This document shows, piece by piece, positions 46,312 through 55,240 of a stretch of DNA of 64,000 nucleotides. The DNA lies in assembly GCF_020400605.1 (NCBI RefSeq), contig NZ_JAINRD010000002.1, positions 186,001-250,000 of the forward strand. Reading direction: 5' to 3'. Each line of letters starts with the position of its first letter. Position 1 is the stretch's first letter. The notes beneath the pieces are model-generated. The model was given only the letters and a program-made list of their open reading frames with translations, did not search any database and had not been told where the DNA came from. This DNA is from Streptomyces aculeolatus (GTDB lineage: Bacteria > Actinomycetota > Actinomycetes > Streptomycetales > Streptomycetaceae). The translations under genes and the position numbers were made by a program.

Positions 46312-49300
46312 GCGGTCTCCTCTCCCCGGCCGGGGTGGCCCTGGTGGATGAACGCGGCCCACAGGGAGGGCCGTCGGAGGTCGGGGCGGCCGGCGTCCGA
46401 CCGCAGCGCACCCAGGCAGCCGGGGTCCTCCCGGTCCGGGTCAAGCATCCACAACTGCGCTTCGCGCAGGGCGTCCACGGGGCTGCGGCCGGCCCGCAGA
46501 CGGTGGTGGAAGACGCTCATCAGCAGGCTCGACGCGCTGTCCCGGACCGACCACCGGGACCCCACGACGTCGCGGGCGCCGCCCGAGACGAACGCCGTGG
46601 TGAGCGTGAGGGCCTCGTCGTGGTCGCGGGTGCTCAGGTCGGTCTCGCAGGCGCTCAGCACGACCAGGGGGCCGTCCGGCCGCTCCCCGCCGTCCGGCAC
46701 CGGGCGGTCGAGGAGCCTCGTCACGGTGAGCCGGCCGTCGCCGCCGTCCGTGTCGGAGAGCCGCAGGGCCGACTCCGTCGGCCGAACCCCCGCCACGCCG
46801 TGCGTGGCCAGGTGCACCACCGAATGGTCCTGGGCGAGCAGCGCCAGCAGCTCGCCGGGTGTCCCCCGGGGCACCGAGTCCGGCGGCAGGGAGCTGAACT
46901 CGCCGTAGAGCCGGGCCCCGGGGTAGAAGGACTCGCGCAGTCCCATGACCTCCGCCTCGGCGGCGGTCAGGCCGATCGTCGGGTCGGCCACCAGGGCGGG
47001 GGCCGAGACCGGATCGCGGGGCGCGCGCCCGGCCGTACGGAGGAACTGGCTGCCGGAGGCCGCGTAGCTGATCACCAGGGCCTGGCACAGGTAGTCGTGC
47101 GGGGCCTCCGCGGGGAAGCGCGCCGCGTGCCAGGGCACGATGCCCAGGCGGCCGCAGGGGACGAGGACGACCCGGGGGGTGCGGCGGCCGGCGGCGTCGC
47201 CGGGGAGGTGCTCGTCCAGCCCGGCGAGCGCGGGGGCGATCACCTCGTACGCCCAGTCGCACAGGTCCGACAGGGCCTCTTCCCGTGCCTGTTCGGCGGC
47301 CGGCCGCGCCTCCTCGTCGTCGTGGACGGCGTCGAAGCCGGCGGCCGCGTCGAGGTACCGCTCCAGCGGGGCGCCGGCCGACTCGGCGAGCGGGGGCAGC
47401 GCGCCGACGCCGACGCCGATCTCGGGCCCCACGGCCAGCAGCATGCCGGGGGCGTCGCCGCCGCTGCCGGGGACCAGGTAGAGCAGCGCGTCGGCACCGG
47501 CCTCGCCCACGCCCGCGGCCAGCTCGGCCAGGGTGGGGGTGCCGAGCAGCCCGCCGGGCCGCCGGTAGCCGAGTTCCTCCAGGGCCTGGCGGCGCAGGGT
47601 GCTGGGCAGTTCCGCGGGCAGTTCCGTGCTGCCGGTGGCGGCGCCGGACTCCCGCCAGGCGGTGGCGAGGTCGTCGCGGCCGCGTTCCGCCAGCAGGTCC
47701 GGCACGGTCCGGGACGTCGCCGCGGCCTGGAGCACCAGGGCCCGGCCCAGCTCCAGCGCGGCGAGGGCGTCCTCGATCCGCCCGTGCACGGCCGCCCACA
47801 GTGCGGCCCCGACGCCCAGGGAGGCGCCGTGGCGGGCGGTGGCCAGCCGGTGTTCCGTGCCGTGCTGGAGGAGGACGTCGGCGGCGAGCGCTTCGAGGGC
47901 CTCCTTCGCCGTGTCGGTCGCGGCGTCGGCATCGGGGTCGCGGCCGGCGGCGCTGTCGGCCTCGGTGGCGACGTTCGTGTTCCGCTTGCGCAGCCAGCGC
48001 GTGCGGTAGGAGTCGGCGAGGGACCACAGCGCGCGGGCGGCGATGCGCGGGGCCCGGCCCGCGCGGATGTGCTCGCGGAGCCGTTCCAGCACGGTGATCT
48101 CGGCGTCGAGGTCCTCGGGGTCGCGGGTCAGGTGGTAGCGGGCGGCGAGGCGGTGCGCGGCGGAGTGCAGCTCGTCTGCGGGGGCGTCGGGCGGCGGTAC
48201 GGCCCGTTCGGGAACGGCCGTCGCGTCCCCGGTGAGGAAGGAGCGCATGGCGTCGAGGTCGGGGACCATCGCGTCCAGCTCGTCGAGCCCGAACGGGAGG
48301 TTGCCGTTGCCGGCGGCCGCCCGGCCGGCGTCGAGGTCCGCGAGGCCGGCGAGGAGCAGGTCGCGGTCCATGGTGATCCGCCCGAGCGAGAGGCGGGCCA
48401 TGGCGCGGGCGATGAGGGCCGCGAAGTGGAAGTCGTGGTCCTCGGGCGTGGCGGCGACCAGTTCCCCGGCCCGGGACACCAGGCCGCGCAGCCGGTCCTC
48501 GTCCTGGTCGTGGTCGGCGGCACGCACCTCGGTGATCAGGCCCATCGTGTCCGCCATCACCGAGAACCCGCCGGCCATCGGGATCGGGCGCTCGGACGCG
48601 CGCTTCATGTAGTCCGTGAGCGCCGCGGTGTTGGCGTGCCCGACCTCCTGGTCCGCCAGGGTGCCGCCGGCGCCGTCGCTCATGCTGAGCAGCATGGTCA
48701 TCATCGCGTCGAGGGCCTCCTTGTCCGCCATGCCCTCCGGCAGCCCGTCGCGCCCCTCGCGCAACCGCTTGAGCTGCTGGTTGAGGGCCTCGGGCGCGCC
48801 GCCGCCCGCGGCGTTCACGAAGTCCACGGACGTGGTGTTGACGGCCTGCCAGGCCGCGATGAGCCGGCGGAAGTCCTCGGGGCTGCGGGGTACGGCCCGG
48901 GCGCCGGTCCCCGCGGCGGGCGCGCCGCTGCTGGTCCCGGTCCCGGTGGCGGTGCTCTTGCCGGTGGACGGGCCCGTGCCCGTGCCCGTGCCCGGGTCCG
49001 GGTCCGCGCCCGGGGCGGCGGCGGGCGCGGCGGGTGCCGCGCCCTTCGTCATGCGCGCCACCATGTCCGCCATCATCTGCCGCATCTGTGCGCCGGCCGG
49101 CGTGCCGTCGTCCGGCACGAGCGACGTGAACAGGTCGGTGAGCCCCTCGGCGGACGGCTGCGCGAAGAGGTCGAGCAACTGCCGTAAGGGGCGCAGCGAC
49201 TCGGGCGGCAGCGGGAGTTCGGCGGCATCCGCCGCCAGCTCCCGCACCTCGGCCGAGAGGGCGGCCATTCCCTGCGCCCCCTCCCGCATCATGATGTCGA

Positions 49301-49733
49301 AGAAGGCGGTGGCGTCCGGCTCCGGCGCGAGCCCGCCCACCGTCTCCTGCATGGGCAGCGTGTGCGTCAGCAGGAACAGCGCCGCCCACCCCCGGTCCTC
49401 CGCCACGGCCGCCGCGCCCGTCTCCGTCGCCGGGTCCCGCACCTGCCGGAGCAGGTCGTGCGCCCGCTCCCGGTCCCCGGGCGAGCCGCCCCCCACGCTG
49501 TGCCGCAGGGTGAGGGCGCCGCCGAGCCACGCGGTCACCGAGGCGCGCAGCGGCGGGTCGTGGTCCAGCAGCCGGTGGAGCTCGCCGAGTTCCGCCACGG
49601 ACTCGTGGTGGGCGCGGGAGAGCCTTGCCTCGGTGTCCGGCTCCGGCAGCAGTGCCCGCGCCCGGCCTATCGCCTCGCCTGCCCAGGCCCGTACCGCCCG
49701 GGCACCCGCGCTCTCCCCTTCTGCTCCGCTCAC
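46308..49733 (-). CDS. CHAT-family caspase-like protease, 1141 aa
   Basis: C-terminal CHAT domain (about 880-1130) with VVLVPCGRLGIVPWHAARFP, the catalytic His in VVHLATHGVAGVRPTESALR near 978 and the Cys in PLVVLSACETDLSTRDHDEA near 1029, then FVSGGARDVVGSRWSVRDSA. Both catalytic residues are intact. The N-terminal 850 residues are helical repeats of the kind that sense or bind partners, with a Gly/Thr/Ala-rich linker (about 235-290). Start: GTG at 49733, 5 bases after GAGGAG; a GTG at 49739 would sit on the ribosome binding site. Its stop overlaps the antitoxin start, so protease and antitoxin are made together. Probably cleaves a partner when triggered. Confidence 0.87.
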   Translation of the reverse strand: MSGAEGESAGARAVRAWAGEAIGRARALLPEPDTEARLSRAHHESVAELGELHRLLDHDPPLRASVTAWLGGALTLRHSVGGGSPGDRERAHDLLRQVRDPATETGAAAVAEDRGWAALFLLTHTLPMQETVGGLAPEPDATAFFDIMMREGAQGMAALSAEVRELAADAAELPLPPESLRPLRQLLDLFAQPSAEGLTDLFTSLVPDDGTPAGAQMRQMMADMVARMTKGAAPAAPAAAPGADPDPGTGTGTGPSTGKSTATGTGTSSGAPAAGTGARAVPRSPEDFRRLIAAWQAVNTTSVDFVNAAGGGAPEALNQQLKRLREGRDGLPEGMADKEALDAMMTMLLSMSDGAGGTLADQEVGHANTAALTDYMKRASERPIPMAGGFSVMADTMGLITEVRAADHDQDEDRLRGLVSRAGELVAATPEDHDFHFAALIARAMARLSLGRITMDRDLLLAGLADLDAGRAAAGNGNLPFGLDELDAMVPDLDAMRSFLTGDATAVPERAVPPPDAPADELHSAAHRLAARYHLTRDPEDLDAEITVLERLREHIRAGRAPRIAARALWSLADSYRTRWLRKRNTNVATEADSAAGRDPDADAATDTAKEALEALAADVLLQHGTEHRLATARHGASLGVGAALWAAVHGRIEDALAALELGRALVLQAAATSRTVPDLLAERGRDDLATAWRESGAATGSTELPAELPSTLRRQALEELGYRRPGGLLGTPTLAELAAGVGEAGADALLYLVPGSGGDAPGMLLAVGPEIGVGVGALPPLAESAGAPLERYLDAAAGFDAVHDDEEARPAAEQAREEALSDLCDWAYEVIAPALAGLDEHLPGDAAGRRTPRVVLVPCGRLGIVPWHAARFPAEAPHDYLCQALVISYAASGSQFLRTAGRAPRDPVSAPALVADPTIGLTAAEAEVMGLRESFYPGARLYGEFSSLPPDSVPRGTPGELLALLAQDHSVVHLATHGVAGVRPTESALRLSDTDGGDGRLTVTRLLDRPVPDGGERPDGPLVVLSACETDLSTRDHDEALTLTTAFVSGGARDVVGSRWSVRDSASSLLMSVFHHRLRAGRSPVDALREAQLWMLDPDREDPGCLGALRSDAGRPDLRRPSLWAAFIHQGHPGRGEETA

Positions 49734-49766
49734 CCGCACTCCTCGCGTCCCCGGTCCCGACGGCCC

Positions 49767-50411
49767 CTACCCCACTCCATGATGACGACGCGACGGGCAC
49801 GCCGATGCCCGATCGCCGATCCTCGCCGGACCCTCGATGCGGGCGCGCAGGACACCGGCGGCGACCGGCCCCGGTCCCGCCGGCGCGTCCGGCGCCGCCA
49901 GGTCCGCCCGCATCCCGCGCCGCAGCTCCCGTAACTGGTCCCACAGCGCGTCGACCTCGCCCCTGGCGGCGTCCGGGGAGTCCCCCGGGCGGGGCACGCC
50001 GTCGTCCAGGCGCCGGAGCCGGCCGTAGACGGTGCCGAGCGAGTGCGTGACCTCGCCGGCCAGCGCGAGTACGGGGTCGGGCAGGAGCAACTGGGCCTCG
50101 GCGTACACGTCCCGGTGGAGGTCCCTGGCCTCGGTGAGGCGCTCCCGGGCCGCGCGCGGGTCCTCCGCCCGGGCCAGGGCGTGCAACTGGTCGGTGAGCG
50201 CGGCCAGATACTGCCGGGAGGCGGCGTTGAGCGCGACGCAGCAGGCGCGCCGCTCCACCGCCTCCACGGCACGCGCCCGGGCCTGCTCGATCCGCTCCTG
50301 CTCCCGGATCCGGCTGCGCTCGGCCGCCCGCTGGGTGAGCAGGGCCGACGCCAGTGTCCCGATCACGCCGACGACCGCCACGACCAGCGCCCCCGTGCCG
50401 TTGACGTCCAT
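49767..50411 (-). CDS. Membrane-anchored coiled-coil protein, 214 aa
   Basis: An N-terminal transmembrane helix (ALVVAVVGVIGTLASALLTQ, residues 8-27), followed by a coiled coil (RSRIREQERIEQARARAVEA) and a helical body (LTEARDLHRDVYAEAQLLLP, then VDALWDQLRELRRGMRADLA). It ends 33 bases before the CHAT start on the same strand and is probably the first gene of the unit. Streptomyces proteins of this shape are often found beside conflict or signalling genes; no function known. ATG at 50411. Confidence 0.65.
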   Translation of the reverse strand: MDVNGTGALVVAVVGVIGTLASALLTQRAAERSRIREQERIEQARARAVEAVERRACCVALNAASRQYLAALTDQLHALARAEDPRAARERLTEARDLHRDVYAEAQLLLPDPVLALAGEVTHSLGTVYGRLRRLDDGVPRPGDSPDAARGEVDALWDQLRELRRGMRADLAAPDAPAGPGPVAAGVLRARIEGPARIGDRASACPSRRHHGVG

Positions 50412-50766
50412 CGCCCCCTCCTCGGCGTCGCGTACCTCCAGCGAACCGCCACCGCGGCCCCCGCGGAAGCCCGCGACCGCGGAGCGCCCAGCCTTCGCCC
50501 GGGCCGCGACCGCGACCGCCCGTGCGGTGCGCGGCGGGCGGGGGAGTGCGCTTCGCGGCCCCGCGCGACGGCCTCCTGCGGCCTCCTGCCGGGGCCGCGG
50601 CTGACGGGGCGTCACGCGGTTTGCCGCCAAACGCGCCGCCCGGGAGGTGGATTTCACGGGTACTTCACAAGGCGTGCATGGCCTGGACCCCCTGTGACCA
50701 CGCACGATCACGGAGAAGCCGCCCACATGCCCGTGGGCTGCGTGCGTCCTGTGAAGGAGCCCCGCC
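50412..50766. promoter_or_regulatory. Divergent intergenic region with an imperfect palindrome
   Basis: 355 bases between the conflict locus and the sulfatase gene with no supported gene. An imperfect palindrome pairs GTTTG (50619-50623) with CAAAC (50628-50632) and extends on both sides with CGC/GCG, a possible operator. The segment 50651-50766 leads into the sulfatase start. No promoter can be named with confidence. Confidence 0.35.
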
Positions 50767-52983
50767 GTGTCCAGCCGTCGCCACTTCCTTGCCGGGTCCG
50801 CCGCACTCGGCCTCGCCGCGCTGCCGCCCGGAAGCGCCCGCGCCGAAGGCCGGAGCCCCGCGGTGCAGGGCGGCGGCGCGCGGCCGAACGTCGTCGTGAT
50901 CCTCGCCGACGACCTCGGGTACGGGGGCGTCGGCGCGTACGGGCAGCGGCTCGTCCGCACGCCCCGGCTCGACCGGCTGGCGGCCGAGGGGCTGCGGTTC
51001 ACCCAGGCGTACTCGGCGGCGGCCGTGTGCGCCCCGTCCCGCTGCGCGGCGCTGACCGGGGTGCACGCGGGGCACGGGCGGGTGCGCGAGAACCCGTTCG
51101 GCGGCCCGCAGGGCTCCCTCACCGAGGACGACACGACCTTCGCCGAGGTGCTGCGGGGCCGCGGCTACCGCACGGCGTGCATCGGCAAGTGGGGTTTCGG
51201 GCCCGAGGAGGCGGACCAGCCGAGCCACCCCAACGCCCGCGGGTTCACGGACTTCTACGGCTACATCACGCACGGGCACGCACACCAGTACTACCCGCAG
51301 TACCTCTGGCACAACGGCGCGAAGGAGCAGATCCCCGGGAACGCCGACGGCGCGCGCGGCGCGTTCGTCATCGACCTCCTCCAGGAGCGGGCCGTCTCCT
51401 TCCTCGACGCCCACGCCGGCGAGCCCTTCCTCCTCATGCTCAACCCCAACGTGCCCCACGCCCCCAGCGACGTCCCGGAGCTGGGCGAGTACGCCGACCG
51501 CCCGTGGAGCGAGGCGGACAAGGGCCACGCGGCCCAGATCACCCGGCTGGACTCGCTGGTGGGCGCGGTCGTGGACGCGCTGGTCCGGCTCGGCGTGCAC
51601 CGCGACACCCTGCTGCTGTTCTCCAGCGACAACGGGCCGCACGAGGAGGGCGGCGTCGACCCCGACCTCTTCGACGAGAACGGGCCGCTGCGGGGCTACA
51701 AGCGCAACCTCTACGAGGGCGGCGTACGCGTCCCCCTGATCGCCTGGCGCCCGGGGACCGTCCGGCCCGGCGTCAGCGAGCGGCCGACGCCGCTGACCGA
51801 CCTGCTGCCGACCCTCGCCGAGGTGGCCGGCGCCCCCGCGCCGCGCGACGTCGACGGGCTCTCCGCCGCGTCCCTGCTCGCCGCCCGCCCCGTGCCGGCC
51901 CCGGGCCACCACCACCTGTACTGGTACCGCAACGACCCGGGGACCACGAAGCGCGCCGACGCGGTGGACGGCGGCCGGATCCTCCGGCTCGCCGAGTCCG
52001 TGCGCCGCCGCGACTGGAAGGCGGTGCGGTTCGCGCCCGGCCGGGACCGGGAGGCGCCGGACGCCGCGTGGGACTTCGAGCTGTACGACCTGGCCGCGGA
52101 CCCGGCGGAGACCCGGGACGTCGCCGCCGGGTACCCGGGCGTGGTGGCCGAGCTGACCGGCCTGCTGCGGTCGTCCTGGGCTCCGGAGTACGCACGCGAG
52201 CGCTTCGGGACCCGTATCGAGGCCCCCGAGATCGCCTATCCCGGCGAGCCCTTCACCGTCACCGCGACCCTCGCCAACGGCTCCGGCCGGGCCTGGACCG
52301 ACGCCCGGATCGAGCTGTACGCCCCCGCCGGCTGGCGGCTGCGCCCCGCAGGACCGGCCCGCGCCGCCGTGCTCCGGCCCGGGGCCGTCCTGCGGACGAC
52401 CTTCGAGGTCACCCCGGCGGGCGGCGACACCGCCGCCGGCCCGCGCGTGCTGAGCGCCGAGGGCACGGCCGCGTACGGCCGCGCCGCCCTGCGCTACCCC
52501 GCGTCCAGGACCCTGGCCGTGCCGCCGCCCGCACCGCGGCAGGACGGCTTCCTCAGCGACCTGGAGTGGGTCTCCGCCAGCAACGGCTGGGGACCGGTGG
52601 AGCGGGACCGCAGCAACGGCCGGCAGACCGCGGGCGACGGCCCCCCGATCGGCTTCGGCGGGGTGACCTACGCCAAGGGGCTGGGCGTGCACGCCCCCTC
52701 GGAGATCGTCTACCACCTCGGCGCCGCCGCGACCCGGCTGACCGCGGTCGTCGGCATCGACGACTTCTCCGCGTCCCAGAGCGCGAACGGCGCGACGGCG
52801 GCGCAGGTGTGGGGCGACGGCCGCATCCTGTACGAGAGCGGCACGCTCACCGCGGCCACCGGGCCGCGGGAGGTGGACGTGGACGTCACCGGCGTCCGCC
52901 TGCTCCGCCTGGTGGTGCAGGACGCCAACGGCTCCACCTCGTACGACCACACCTCCTGGGCGGCCGCACACATCCGACTCTGA
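50767..52983 (+). CDS. Tat-exported sulfatase with C-terminal NPCBM-type domain
   Basis: 738 residues. Twin-arginine signal (SSRRHFLAGSAALGLAALPP). The sulfatase domain has the metal site VVVILADDLGYGG near residue 45 and the formylglycine signature VCAPSRCAALTG with the modified Cys near 88; FSSDNGPHEEGG near 285 and a HAHQYYP segment supply further ligands. An NEW3/immunoglobulin-like middle part (PFTVTATLANGSGRAWTDAR) leads to the C-terminal NPCBM-like domain (LGVHAPSEIVYHLGAAATRL). It removes sulfate esters from an extracellular substrate after Cys activation by a formylglycine-generating enzyme encoded elsewhere. GTG start with AAGGAG upstream. Confidence 0.88.
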   Translation: MSSRRHFLAGSAALGLAALPPGSARAEGRSPAVQGGGARPNVVVILADDLGYGGVGAYGQRLVRTPRLDRLAAEGLRFTQAYSAAAVCAPSRCAALTGVHAGHGRVRENPFGGPQGSLTEDDTTFAEVLRGRGYRTACIGKWGFGPEEADQPSHPNARGFTDFYGYITHGHAHQYYPQYLWHNGAKEQIPGNADGARGAFVIDLLQERAVSFLDAHAGEPFLLMLNPNVPHAPSDVPELGEYADRPWSEADKGHAAQITRLDSLVGAVVDALVRLGVHRDTLLLFSSDNGPHEEGGVDPDLFDENGPLRGYKRNLYEGGVRVPLIAWRPGTVRPGVSERPTPLTDLLPTLAEVAGAPAPRDVDGLSAASLLAARPVPAPGHHHLYWYRNDPGTTKRADAVDGGRILRLAESVRRRDWKAVRFAPGRDREAPDAAWDFELYDLAADPAETRDVAAGYPGVVAELTGLLRSSWAPEYARERFGTRIEAPEIAYPGEPFTVTATLANGSGRAWTDARIELYAPAGWRLRPAGPARAAVLRPGAVLRTTFEVTPAGGDTAAGPRVLSAEGTAAYGRAALRYPASRTLAVPPPAPRQDGFLSDLEWVSASNGWGPVERDRSNGRQTAGDGPPIGFGGVTYAKGLGVHAPSEIVYHLGAAATRLTAVVGIDDFSASQSANGATAAQVWGDGRILYESGTLTAATGPREVDVDVTGVRLLRLVVQDANGSTSYDHTSWAAAHIRL

Positions 52984-52993
52984 CACGGGCGGC

Positions 52994-53031
52994 CCGGCGG
53001 ACGGCGGGGCGCCGCCCCCGCCGTCCGCCGG
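52994..53031. terminator. Bidirectional terminator hairpin
   Basis: A perfect 16-bp stem, 52994-53009 with 53016-53031, around a 6-base loop, with three more pairs after one mismatch. It fills the 54-base gap between the convergent sulfatase and glycosidase-like genes, exactly where a shared terminator is needed. Confidence 0.75.
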
Positions 53032-53037
53032 CCCGCG

Positions 53038-55023
53038 CTAGCCGGCCTCCACCGTGACGGTCCGGCCCGGGGCGACGGAGACCTCGACGTAGCTGTACCG
53101 CTCGCCGGCCGCCGTGCCGGGCTTCGCCGCGCGCTTCCGGCCGTCCACCAGGACCGTGGAGTGCTTGCCGGGGAAGCGGGCCTGCCACGTGTAGGTGTCG
53201 GAGCCGGTGTCGTTGGTGAGAGTGGACCTGCTCGCCGCGTCGTGGCGCAGCGTGAAGGTGTTCCCGCCGACGGACAGGTCCTCGATCTGGAGCCAGTCCA
53301 TCCCGGAGGGCAGGCCTGACAGCGTGCTCAGCGAGGTGGCGGGTGCGTCGGGCGCCACGCCCATGAGGCCCTCGACGGTCTGGCCGAGCAGGGTGTACGA
53401 GACCTCGGGGTAGTCGCCGTTGGGGCCCTGCTTCCCCACCGGGTGCTGGTCGCCGCGCTTGTCGTAGACGTACTGCATCCACTTCCACGCCGTGTCGTTC
53501 TGCCGGTAGGCGAAGAAGGTGTCGGGGAGGTAGGAGATCGCCTCGATGTTCACCGGCTTCCCGTCCCCGCCGGCCTGCTCGTCGATGTAGTCGAGGTACG
53601 CGTCGGCGCGCGGGCCGGGGTCGATGAGCTGCTTCATCGCCATGAACCAGCTGTTCTCCTTGCCCCAGCCGGTGAGCGCCTCGCCGTCGGTGGTGTAGGC
53701 GCGGACCATGTCGGCCCCGGTGCCGTCCCCGCTCCAGTCGACGTTGAAGTACTCCTTGAGCTTGCGGGCCTTCTTCCCGTACTCCTTGGCCAGGCCCTTG
53801 TCGCCCTTGTCGCGGGCCAGTTCGGACAGTGCCACGTACGCCTGGTACTGGGAGCCGATGGCGTCGCCCGCCTCGGCGAGCGGCTCGTCGCTCGCCTCGT
53901 TGTAGCTGGCCGCGCCGGCGAAGATGCCCTTGCCCGTGCCCTCCGCCACACCGTTGGGCACGGTGCCGTCGTGGCGCTCGACGAACTCCTTCGTCGTGTG
54001 GCGGTAGAAGTCCCAGAAGGCGGGGTCCTCGACGTACGCGGGGTCGCCGCTCCAGCGGTACGCCTCGTTCGCCTTCTCGACCAGCTCGAAGGGGGCCGGC
54101 ACCTCGCGGACGAAGGAGTCTGGGGAGCGGTAGTCGATGGCCAGCTTGGTCCCGTTGTCGAAGTTGAAGGCCCACGCCGGGTAGTAGCCGTGCACCTCGT
54201 CGGCGGACGCGGCGAAGGTGCGGAGCATCGCCTTGTTGGCGTCCCGCAGGCCGAGGACCTCGGCGCCGCCGATCTGGTGCGCCAGGTCGCGGGCGTAGTA
54301 GCCGCTGCGGTGGGCGTAACCGGCCCAGTAGGACGGGCCGTAGACGCCGGTGCCGGTGCCCGCAGGGTTGCGCTCGTCGACGTTCAGGGGGCCCCCGGCG
54401 CCGGACTGGTGCACCCAGCTGCCCGCCTTGTGCTTGGCCCAGTCGAACATCTCGACGATCGCCGGGTCGGACGAGGAGACCACGGGGTTCGCCGGGGCGG
54501 AGGGCGAGACCATGAGGTCGTCGGCGTTGACCCAGCCGCTTCCCGACTCGAAGGCGAGTGCCAGCTCGTCGCCGGCGTGCAGCTCGATCCGGCTGAGCGT
54601 GTAGCGGGCGTAGGTGGACCGGCCGGGCAGGTCGACCGCGGCGGCCTCGGCGCCGTTGACCTGCGCGGTGAAGCGCCCGCCGGGTCCGCCGGCGGCGATC
54701 CAGGCGGAGATGTCGTACGTGCCGTCGGCGGGCGCGGTGATCTTCTGCGAGACCTTCCCGCCGGCCCCCGCGTCGAGGTAGGCCAGGTTCTTCCCGCTGT
54801 GCGGCCGGTTGGTCGCCACCCCCGTTCCGGAGGTGAAGGTCCAGCCCGCCGCGCCGTCCTCGAACCCGGGGCTGCGGACCTCCAGCGGCACGGGGGCCGC
54901 GGCGGTTGCGGCCCCGGCGCGGGCGTCGGCGCCGGCCGGCTGGCTCAGCACCAGCGGCGTCAGCGGTACGAGGGTGGCGAGCGCCGTGAGGGTGGCGAGG
55001 CGGGCGGGGCGGTGGCTCTTCAT
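53038..55023 (-). CDS. Secreted glycosidase-like protein with N-terminal carbohydrate-binding domain
   Basis: 661 residues. Sec signal peptide (LATLTALATLVPLTPLVLSQ, cleavage near GADA). Residues 45-170 look like a carbohydrate-binding beta-sandwich (GFEDGAAGWTFTSGTGVATN, TYDISAWIAAGGPGGRFTAQ). The rest has the feel of an (alpha/alpha)6 barrel hydrolase: GPSYWAGYAHRSGYYARDLA, HGYYPAWAFNFDNGTKLAID, VREVPAPFELVEKANEAYRW, and PVNIEAISYLPDTFFAYRQN, with many Trp/Tyr and acidic residues. I do not recognise a numbered family. Divergent from the sugar-importer operon and sharing its mirrored promoter design, so it is probably induced with it. Confidence 0.72.
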   Translation of the reverse strand: MKSHRPARLATLTALATLVPLTPLVLSQPAGADARAGAATAAAPVPLEVRSPGFEDGAAGWTFTSGTGVATNRPHSGKNLAYLDAGAGGKVSQKITAPADGTYDISAWIAAGGPGGRFTAQVNGAEAAAVDLPGRSTYARYTLSRIELHAGDELALAFESGSGWVNADDLMVSPSAPANPVVSSSDPAIVEMFDWAKHKAGSWVHQSGAGGPLNVDERNPAGTGTGVYGPSYWAGYAHRSGYYARDLAHQIGGAEVLGLRDANKAMLRTFAASADEVHGYYPAWAFNFDNGTKLAIDYRSPDSFVREVPAPFELVEKANEAYRWSGDPAYVEDPAFWDFYRHTTKEFVERHDGTVPNGVAEGTGKGIFAGAASYNEASDEPLAEAGDAIGSQYQAYVALSELARDKGDKGLAKEYGKKARKLKEYFNVDWSGDGTGADMVRAYTTDGEALTGWGKENSWFMAMKQLIDPGPRADAYLDYIDEQAGGDGKPVNIEAISYLPDTFFAYRQNDTAWKWMQYVYDKRGDQHPVGKQGPNGDYPEVSYTLLGQTVEGLMGVAPDAPATSLSTLSGLPSGMDWLQIEDLSVGGNTFTLRHDAASRSTLTNDTGSDTYTWQARFPGKHSTVLVDGRKRAAKPGTAAGERYSYVEVSVAPGRTVTVEAG

Positions 55024-55067
55024 GGTGCGGCTCACTCCGGGAGGTCGCGGGGAGAGGGGGTGTCCGG

Positions 55068-55097
55068 AAGCTAACGGCCCAGGTCGCACGCTTTCAA
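55068..55097 (-). promoter_or_regulatory. Promoter of the glycosidase-like gene
   Basis: On the minus strand: -35 TTGAAA (55097-55092), an 18-base spacer, -10 TAGCTT (55073-55068), about 44 bases before the ATG at 55023. It mirrors the promoter facing the other way, with the same -10 and flanking bases (GTTAGCTTCC). Confidence 0.6.
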
Positions 55098-55149
55098 GGG
55101 TGCTGCTGGAATTTTTTGGAAGATCGGGCAGAAAGTTTTCATCGAAGTA

Positions 55150-55179
55150 TTGCAAGTGACCTTGGCCGGTTGTTAGCTT
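55150..55179 (+). promoter_or_regulatory. Promoter of the sugar-importer operon
   Basis: -35 TTGCAA (55150-55155), an 18-base spacer, -10 TAGCTT (55174-55179), about 61 bases before the ATG at 55241. The 52 bases between the two -35 boxes are AT-richer (a run of six T at 55112-55117 and GAAAGTTTTC at 55131-55140) and probably hold the operator of the LacI-type regulator. Confidence 0.6.
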
Positions 55180-55240
55180 CCCGGCGTCGCCCTCCCTCCG
55201 CAGAGGCCGGCATCCGAGCCGCAGGCAGAGGTGGTCGCGT

